64,000 nucleotides of DNA from Sulfolobus islandicus Y.N.15.51. GTDB lineage: Archaea > Thermoproteota > Thermoprotei_A > Sulfolobales > Sulfolobaceae. Positions 58,464-64,000 of the stretch are shown here, one piece after another (the stretch's first letter is position 1; each line of letters begins with the position of its first letter). The notes beneath the pieces were generated by a model. It saw only the letters and a program-made list of their open reading frames with translations, ran no database searches and was not told the origin of the DNA. The stretch covers positions 620,001-684,000 of the forward strand of contig NC_012623.1 in assembly GCF_000022485.1 (NCBI RefSeq), given 5' to 3'. The position numbers and the translations under genes were made by a program.

Positions 58464-58817
58464 ATGGGACAAAAATTGCCACCCACAAACAAACCTCCTT
58501 TTGAAAAGTTATATGATTGTGAAAGTGAAAGTTGTATTCAAAAACTAGTAGATGATTACATTTACAATTTAATGGCAAATAACAATAATAGTAATAACTA
58601 TACTATGTTTAAATTATTTAAAGATGAAGATGATAGTGATCATAAATTTGTTTTAAATGAAAAAGTAATGTTAAACAGTTACTTATTCATCAAAGTACTT
58701 CTAAGGAGAATACTTGAGACGGACCTCGATTTTGAATATGTAATAGATGATCTCGAGAAAAAACTGGGAAATACGCATCCAGTTGTTCTCTTTTTGAAAC
58801 AATTCAAAGATGATTAG
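58464..58817 (+). CDS. Hypothetical protein (117 aa)
   Basis: A 117-residue acidic protein with Asn-rich linker (MANNNNSNNYTMF) and helical ends; CESESC near residue 19 is the only striking motif. A helical C-terminus (LRRILETDLDFEYVIDDLEK) suggests a protein-protein contact. TTTTTTAGTAG upstream may be its TATA region. Function unknown. Confidence 0.6.
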   Translation: MGQKLPPTNKPPFEKLYDCESESCIQKLVDDYIYNLMANNNNSNNYTMFKLFKDEDDSDHKFVLNEKVMLNSYLFIKVLLRRILETDLDFEYVIDDLEKKLGNTHPVVLFLKQFKDD

Positions 58818-58852
58818 CGCTTTTTTACTTAAACTTCTTTTTACTTTTTGGG
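58818..58852 (+). terminator. Oligo-T stop after the 117-aa gene
   Basis: Three runs of five or six T (58821-58826, 58839-58843, 58845-58849 region) on the plus strand between the stop at 58817 and tyrS. Confidence 0.45.
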
Positions 58853-58862
58853 GAAACTGATT

Positions 58863-59948
58863 ATGAGTATCGATCAAAGGTTACAGCTTATAACGAGAAA
58901 TGCAGCTGAAATAATAACTATAGATGAGTTAAGGAAAAAAATAGAATCTGAAGAGAAATTAAAAGGTTATATAGGATTTGAGCCAAGTGGGCTCTTTCAC
59001 ATTGGATGGTTGATATGGACGCAAAAAGTGAAAGATTTAGTGGAAGCAGGCGTTAATATGACCTTATTAAGAGCAACTTGGCATGCGTGGATTAACGATA
59101 AGTTAGGTGGAGATCTAAGCCTAATAAAGATGGCAGCTGATTACACAGTTGAAGTAATAAAGAATTACGGAGTTGACACAACTAAGTTAAACATAGTTGA
59201 TGCTGACGATATGGTTAAGGAGAAAGATTATTGGGCTCTTGTAATAAAAGTAGCTAAGAACGCTAGTCTAGCCAGAATAAAAAGAGCACTAACAATAATG
59301 GGGAGAAGAGCAGAAGAAGCGGAAATAGACGCATCAAAACTGATATATCCAGCCATGCAAGTTAGTGACATATTTTACCTAGATTTAGATATTGCACTAG
59401 GAGGAACAGATCAGAGAAAAGCCCACATGTTAGCAAGAGATGTAGCAGAAAAAATGGGCAAGAAGAAGATAGTATCGATACATACACCACTTTTAGTTGG
59501 ACTTCAAGGAGGGCAGAGAATGAGCATAACGGAGGGAATGGAAGAAGATGACATACAAGCTGAGATAAAAATGAGCAAGTCAAAGCCAGAATCTGCGATC
59601 TTCGTTAGTGATAGTAGAGAGGATGTAGAGAGAAAGATAATGGGTGCATATTGTCCTAAAGGTGTAGCAGAAAATAATCCAATTCTTCAAATATTGAAGT
59701 ATATTATATTTCCACGTTATAATTTTGTAAAGATTGAAAGAGATATTAGATATGGTGGAGACGTTGAATTTAAGGATTACGAGGAGTTAGAAAGGGCTTA
59801 TATTGAAGGAAAAATACATCCGATGGATTTAAAGAAGGCTACTGCGAGAAGATTAAATGAGATATTAGAACCTATAAGAAAGAGTTTAGAAAGGAAACCC
59901 GAATTCGAGGAAATGATTCAGAAGATATCTAAAAGTGTAACAAGGTAA
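58863..59948 (+). CDS. tyrS: Tyrosyl-tRNA synthetase
   Basis: A class I aminoacyl-tRNA synthetase of 361 residues from ATG 58863; a TTG five codons upstream is less likely. FEPSGLFHIGWLIW is the HIGH region (HIG), YPAMQVSDIFYLDLDIALGG with GGTDQRKAHM defines the tyrosine pocket, and IKMSKSKPESAIF is the KMSKS loop. Archaeal type without the bacterial S4-like tail. It precedes dnaG by 19 bp to the chosen start. Confidence 0.95.
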   Translation: MSIDQRLQLITRNAAEIITIDELRKKIESEEKLKGYIGFEPSGLFHIGWLIWTQKVKDLVEAGVNMTLLRATWHAWINDKLGGDLSLIKMAADYTVEVIKNYGVDTTKLNIVDADDMVKEKDYWALVIKVAKNASLARIKRALTIMGRRAEEAEIDASKLIYPAMQVSDIFYLDLDIALGGTDQRKAHMLARDVAEKMGKKKIVSIHTPLLVGLQGGQRMSITEGMEEDDIQAEIKMSKSKPESAIFVSDSREDVERKIMGAYCPKGVAENNPILQILKYIIFPRYNFVKIERDIRYGGDVEFKDYEELERAYIEGKIHPMDLKKATARRLNEILEPIRKSLERKPEFEEMIQKISKSVTR

Positions 59949-59967
59949 TGTAAAGGTGAGCTTCCAA

Positions 59968-61176
59968 ATGAAATATGATATAAAGTTAAGATTTGAAGTA
60001 GAAGGTATTGTCGAAAAAACTGATGTAATAGGCGCAATATTTGGTCAAACTGAAAACCTATTTGGAGACGAATTTGACCTAAGAGAGTTACAAGATAAAG
60101 GAAGATTAGGAAGAATTATTGTAGAGATTAGAACTAAAGGAGGAAAAAGCGAAGGGGAAATAATAATACCATCTAACTTAGACAGGATTGAGACTGCGTT
60201 AATTGCTGCAATGGTTGAAAGCGTAGACAAGGTAGGACCATATAATTCAAAATTTGAACTGATAGAAATAGAAGACATTAGGGCTGAAAAACTTAAAAAA
60301 ATCATAGAAAGAGCAAAGGGAATCTTATCAAGCTGGAGTAAAGAGAAATCACTAGATATAAAGGAAGTAATAAACGAGATAAGCAGTGCAGTAAAAGTAG
60401 GCGAAATAACAGAGTATGGACCAGAAAGATTACCCGCTGGTCCAGATGTGGATAAGGATCCTAATTTAATTATAGTAGAGGGAAGAGCTGACGTAATAAA
60501 CTTACTAAGATATGGTTATAAAAACGTAATAGCTGTAGAAGGGGCAACATCAAGGATACCAGAAACAGTAGTTAGTTTATCCAAGATGAAGAAGACAGTA
60601 ATAGCGTTTTTAGACGGAGATCATGGTGGAGATCTAATACTCAAAGAATTATTGAGTAATAATGTAAAGATAGATTTTGTAGCAAGAGCACCAGTAGGGA
60701 GAGAAGTAGAAGAGTTAACAGGGAAGGAGATCGCAAAAGCACTATCTAATATGATGCCATTAACTCAATATCTAAAGAAGATTCAGGAGGCAGAACAAGC
60801 GATAGCTAAAAATGTGATTGCAAAAGAAGAAAAACCAATACAACTTGAAGCTACACAACAGCTAGTGCAGATAACTTTACCACAGAATGTTTTAGAAGAG
60901 ATCAAAAAACTTCCAGGAACTTTAGAAGGTGTTCTCTACGATAATAATTGGAATTTAATTGAGAAAGTTCAAGTGCGAGATATAATACCTAAGCTAGAGG
61001 CTTACGAAGATAATAAAGTAGCATATATAGTATTTGATGGAGTTATAACTCAAAGACTACTAGATCTAGCCTCTCAAAAGAATATTAAGATGATAATAGG
61101 AGCTAGAATAGGTGGAATAAACAAGAGACCACAAAACGTCGACATATTAACATTTACTGACATTATTTCTTCTTAG
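59968..61176 (+). CDS. dnaG: DnaG-type primase / exosome-associated DnaG
   Basis: A 402-residue protein from ATG 59968, with AAGGTGA 10 nt before it; a GTG at 59956 lies within that ribosome site. The TOPRIM core is visible: LIIVEGRADVINLLRYGYKN with VIAVEGATSRIPET (Glu) and IAFLDGDHGGDLIL (DxD). Archaeal DnaG binds the RNA exosome and also shows primase activity. It converges with the polymerase gene with a 14-bp overlap. Confidence 0.92.
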   Translation: MKYDIKLRFEVEGIVEKTDVIGAIFGQTENLFGDEFDLRELQDKGRLGRIIVEIRTKGGKSEGEIIIPSNLDRIETALIAAMVESVDKVGPYNSKFELIEIEDIRAEKLKKIIERAKGILSSWSKEKSLDIKEVINEISSAVKVGEITEYGPERLPAGPDVDKDPNLIIVEGRADVINLLRYGYKNVIAVEGATSRIPETVVSLSKMKKTVIAFLDGDHGGDLILKELLSNNVKIDFVARAPVGREVEELTGKEIAKALSNMMPLTQYLKKIQEAEQAIAKNVIAKEEKPIQLEATQQLVQITLPQNVLEEIKKLPGTLEGVLYDNNWNLIEKVQVRDIIPKLEAYEDNKVAYIVFDGVITQRLLDLASQKNIKMIIGARIGGINKRPQNVDILTFTDIISS

Positions 61177-63454
61177 AAGCCCCGAACATATCTAGTATAT
61201 CAGTTATATTAGTTTTTTTCAAACTCTCCTCACTTACTCCTAAAGGTGTGAGTACCTTTAGAGATTCTCTGAGTAGTTGATCAACGTAATATTCTATATC
61301 TATTCTGTTTTTCTCCTTGACAAAGAAAAAAGGTTCTGCACGATCATGAACACTACCATGACCCTTTACTATAAGATAACCTATTCTTGAATCTTTAGAT
61401 ATTAAATAACCAGATTGAATAGCTTTTCTTGCAGCAACTACAAAAGCTAGTTGTTTATCGTACTCGCTAAGATCTTTTTCTATATGAACCCAAGTTATTA
61501 ATTCCCTAATATTAAATTCCCCTCTCCTCAACTTGATTACAGCAGACTTAACTAACTTTACTGCTTTCTTAACATCTTTACTAATTAATATTTCTTCTAC
61601 AACTTTTCTTTTTACATTCCTAACCAATTCACAAAGATCCATATCCTCTTTACCTATTCTTGCAATATCTATCTTATCTCCTTCTAATAACCCTGCATAC
61701 CTATCATTACCTAAGATTAATAATGATCTGTAGATCTTCCTTACCTTAAGGTTAAGATCGTATAGGCTATTTATCTTAAATATTAATTCATTCAGTTTAT
61801 CTCCAGATCCTCCTTTCACAAATACTAAAAGGTCATTAGCTAAAATCGCTTCGAAACCTGAGTTTTTAATTAGATCTATAACCAACTTAACTATTTCATA
61901 ACTTAACTCGTCTACCGCACTTGCAATCTCTCTTGAGTACCATCTTGAATTTATCCAATGAATATAATCATAAAATGATGACATTAATTCTTCAATTACC
62001 TCTAATTTTCTAATATCTTGAATATTACTTAATTCTTCCAGAAATGTTTTATAAAGACTTGACGGTTCTCTCTTAAATTTGTAATTAGAGATTGTGGACA
62101 CATAACAATCATCGCACTGCCCTTTGACTAGAGTATCTGGACCTATATTGAATTTCCTTATTACTGATAGATAAACTGATGATATATCAAGAACATAAGC
62201 ATCGCTATAGATACCAATCTTTGGTTCAATAACGGTCTTCTTTATTTTTAAAGAACGATTAGGATTATCCATTCGAACTGGGATTAATTCCTCAGATTTT
62301 GCAGCGGTCCTTATTAGTGAAGCCTCGATCCTATTTCCCCAACTAGCTACTGATAATTTATCTAAAGGTAGACCAGTTATCTTAACCAGTTCACTATAAG
62401 GCGATAATAGAAAGTTGCCTAATAGATAAATGGATTTAGCATTTTCTAAACTATATTGTTTGACTAGATCTCTATTCTTCTCGTCATCCCAATATCTTGA
62501 AATTTCATACCAATTTAAGGAGTCACGCCTAGGAGATATACCTAAATAATTCGCTACTTCAATCAAATCTACATGACCAGTTAATCTCTCATTCATTAGT
62601 AGACCAACTAAATCTACGTTAAGTCTCCCTGAAATCGAGTAGTGCCCATAGGTACCTTGACTCACTTCAGAGCCTATCTTCCTTCCTATATCTATTTTCA
62701 CTCCTAACGAATTGGCTCTTTCTGTAATATATTTCCAATGAAAGACGTCTACGTCAAAGACATATATTATATCGGGGTCATAATTCAATATGTAGTCAAC
62801 GAATTTCCTTATAATTTTAAGATCATCCATGCTTTCGTCTAAACTAAACTGCATGCTACCTTCCTTGCTCCACAAGCTCAAAACAACTATTGGATCTTTT
62901 CTAGGGTTCAAGGATCCATATTTACTATAGATCTGAAAATCGATCCCAATAGCCCTTAATTCTGGTATCTTACCCTCATAGTGCGAAAGAATTTTATCTA
63001 AAATATATACTTTTTTTGTGCGAAAACCCTCCAGCTTTACCTCACTTACTTCAGCCTTAAACCAAGTAAATGGTCTTAGATCGAAATCTATTGAATATCT
63101 CATAGTAAACCTTATGTCCGCATCGAAAATACTTTTTATACCATTTATCCTACTGATCTTTTCTCTGCACCTCTTAATTTGAGTAGGTGTGGAAGTTTGA
63201 ACAAGTAGAGCATCTACAACATTACCTAAGTATTTCCTTTTAACTTTAGTAATTAGGAGAACCTCACAATTCTTTCTTATGTTTTCAATTATTTCATCCC
63301 CATTACCCTCATATACGAGGTAAAAATATGGTTTAAAATTTCTCTCTACTACTACGCAACTGTTCCCTTCATCATCAATGCTCCAAATGTAAATTAGTGG
63401 AATGTTATCTTTGATTTCATAAGAGAAGTCTAATATAAAGAAATCCTTAATCAT
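61163..63454 (-). CDS. dpo3: DNA polymerase B3 (family B), with degenerate exonuclease and polymerase motifs
   Basis: A 763-residue family B polymerase. Exo I reads GIDFQIY (D172, E replaced by Q174), Exo II YVFDVDVFHW (the FD acid is His239) and Exo III YSLENAK (the acid is Asn338). Motif A keeps D423 in LDISSVYLS, motif B reads ELMSSFYDY in place of KxxxNSxYG, and motif C LANDLLVF keeps one Asp (D541) where two are expected. YAGL and the IxK thumb region remain. The fold is intact while most metal ligands are altered, so low or no activity is predicted; S. solfataricus Dpo3 is reported as a weak polymerase. Gene size and location fit Dpo3. Confidence 0.9.
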   Translation of the reverse strand: MIKDFFILDFSYEIKDNIPLIYIWSIDDEGNSCVVVERNFKPYFYLVYEGNGDEIIENIRKNCEVLLITKVKRKYLGNVVDALLVQTSTPTQIKRCREKISRINGIKSIFDADIRFTMRYSIDFDLRPFTWFKAEVSEVKLEGFRTKKVYILDKILSHYEGKIPELRAIGIDFQIYSKYGSLNPRKDPIVVLSLWSKEGSMQFSLDESMDDLKIIRKFVDYILNYDPDIIYVFDVDVFHWKYITERANSLGVKIDIGRKIGSEVSQGTYGHYSISGRLNVDLVGLLMNERLTGHVDLIEVANYLGISPRRDSLNWYEISRYWDDEKNRDLVKQYSLENAKSIYLLGNFLLSPYSELVKITGLPLDKLSVASWGNRIEASLIRTAAKSEELIPVRMDNPNRSLKIKKTVIEPKIGIYSDAYVLDISSVYLSVIRKFNIGPDTLVKGQCDDCYVSTISNYKFKREPSSLYKTFLEELSNIQDIRKLEVIEELMSSFYDYIHWINSRWYSREIASAVDELSYEIVKLVIDLIKNSGFEAILANDLLVFVKGGSGDKLNELIFKINSLYDLNLKVRKIYRSLLILGNDRYAGLLEGDKIDIARIGKEDMDLCELVRNVKRKVVEEILISKDVKKAVKLVKSAVIKLRRGEFNIRELITWVHIEKDLSEYDKQLAFVVAARKAIQSGYLISKDSRIGYLIVKGHGSVHDRAEPFFFVKEKNRIDIEYYVDQLLRESLKVLTPLGVSEESLKKTNITDILDMFGASKKK

Positions 63455-63505
63455 ATATTACTAACCAAATGACTGGCTTTTTAATTTATTCAAAGTTTCT
63501 AACAA

Positions 63506-63961
63506 TTAATCTAAAAATTTATAGTATAAATTCTTTATCATCACAAACGCGTGCTTACTTCTTCCATAATAATTCCTACGGATATACATTATAAGATAAC
63601 CGTTTTCTTGATAAAAGGAAATTGCTGGCAAGTTATTAATATTGACTTCTAAATATGAGTATTTCGCTCCATTCAACTTGAATCTTTCCTCAATCTCACT
63701 CAGAAGTTTGGTGCCAATACCCTTCTTTCTGTATGCGGGTTCTACAGCTATTGAAACGATGTGCCCTCTATAGCCATATTGAATTATGCCTATTATATAC
63801 CCTATTATTTTCTCTCCTTCTTTTGCAACCAAGTAAAGTTTATTCGCAAGAAACAAATATGTCCTTAATAACGAATAGGGATACGGATCGTCAAAGCTTT
63901 CCGTCTCTATCTGGAATATCTGACCTAAATCCGCCTCTGTTGCATCAGTTATAATTACCAT
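63506..63961 (-). CDS. RimI-like GNAT N-acetyltransferase
   Basis: A 151-residue GNAT protein. IVSIAVEPAYRKKGIGTKLL near residue 68 has the acetyl-CoA loop (R/Q-x-x-G-x-G/A), and LEVNINNLPAISFYQENGYL near residue 102 the RimI/Ard1 region. It probably acetylates N-termini or a small amine; a different gene usually serves as main Ard1 in Sulfolobus, so this may be a second RimI-type enzyme. The window ends 39 bp upstream of its start. Confidence 0.88.
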   Translation of the reverse strand: MVIITDATEADLGQIFQIETESFDDPYPYSLLRTYLFLANKLYLVAKEGEKIIGYIIGIIQYGYRGHIVSIAVEPAYRKKGIGTKLLSEIEERFKLNGAKYSYLEVNINNLPAISFYQENGYLIMYIRRNYYGRSKHAFVMIKNLYYKFLD

Positions 63962-64000
63962 GCTATGAAACTATAATTTGTGAGGATATTAGAATTTGAT

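Overview
The window looks like chromosomal DNA of a crenarchaeon of the order Sulfolobales, most likely Saccharolobus/Sulfolobus (solfataricus-islandicus group). The reasons are AT-rich coding with GC-rich stable RNAs, many GTG/TTG starts, GGTGA-type ribosome sites, TATA boxes 25-30 bp before leaderless genes, and signature genes: segAB, the DoxB/C/E quinol oxidase, an Lrs14/Sta1-like regulator, an Sso7c4-like DNA-binding protein, a GAT-QueC fusion, archaeal DnaG and PolB3. Product names rest on protein motifs read by eye; no database search was possible.

Layout. 1-5.3 kb: the 3' part of a ribokinase-type gene, a metallo-beta-lactamase hydrolase, a class II amidotransferase, a very compact TnpB-like gene, a histone-deacetylase-family hydrolase and a Pro-dipeptidase. 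5.4-13.2 kb: a large repeat-built surface protein with a small membrane ORF behind it, a TRIC channel, a 59-aa winged-helix gene, a HipA-like kinase, a TauE/SafE plus DUF1634 pair and GAT-QueC. 13.2-26.3 kb: an Hrq1/MrfA-like helicase overlapping a flavin/FeS protein, MoaB, a nucleotidyltransferase, an FAD oxidoreductase, a C/D box sRNA, two nuclease-fold proteins, a dolichol-kinase-like protein, PurT, a second deacetylase-family gene, and a CBS/HPF-like protein overlapping a nitrilase. 26.3-34.2 kb: hypothetical genes, a second C/D box sRNA, segAB with candidate SegB boxes, decayed insertion sequences, a pilin-like secreted protein, a PadR regulator and a lone ThiN domain. 34.2-44.2 kb: quinol oxidase operon, TatD, Sso7c4-like, Sta1-like and PadR regulators, enoyl-CoA hydratase family, an ABC-2 exporter, and an AIR-synthase-like / nucleotidyltransferase / DUF1614 operon.

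44.2-47.3 kb is the RNA-rich and accessory part. tRNA-Pro(TGG) is followed by about 1 kb of eroded integrated element that ends in an SSV-type int(N) fragment with a tRNA-like att copy. Then come tRNA-Asn(GTT) with a 14-nt intron, tRNA-Ser(GCT) and the 7S SRP RNA.

From 58.3 down to 47.4 kb sixteen minus-strand genes follow each other with gaps of at most 20 bp. They run from an AIR-synthase-like protein through ribosomal proteins uS13, uS4, uS11, uL13, uS9, uS2, eL18 and RNA polymerase subunits D and N to Memo, a degenerate GHMP-like protein, isopentenyl phosphate kinase, type 2 IPP isomerase, GGPP synthase and AglH. This links translation and transcription to isoprenoid lipid and dolichol/N-glycan synthesis. 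The last 5.7 kb hold TyrS, DnaG, a B-family polymerase whose exonuclease and polymerase motifs look degenerate, and a GNAT acetyltransferase.

The observations most worth a second look are the degenerate polymerase, the CBS plus hibernation-factor-like fusion, the two C/D sRNAs (one antisense to a gene end), the compact solo TnpB-like gene, and the integrated-element remnant at tRNA-Pro.
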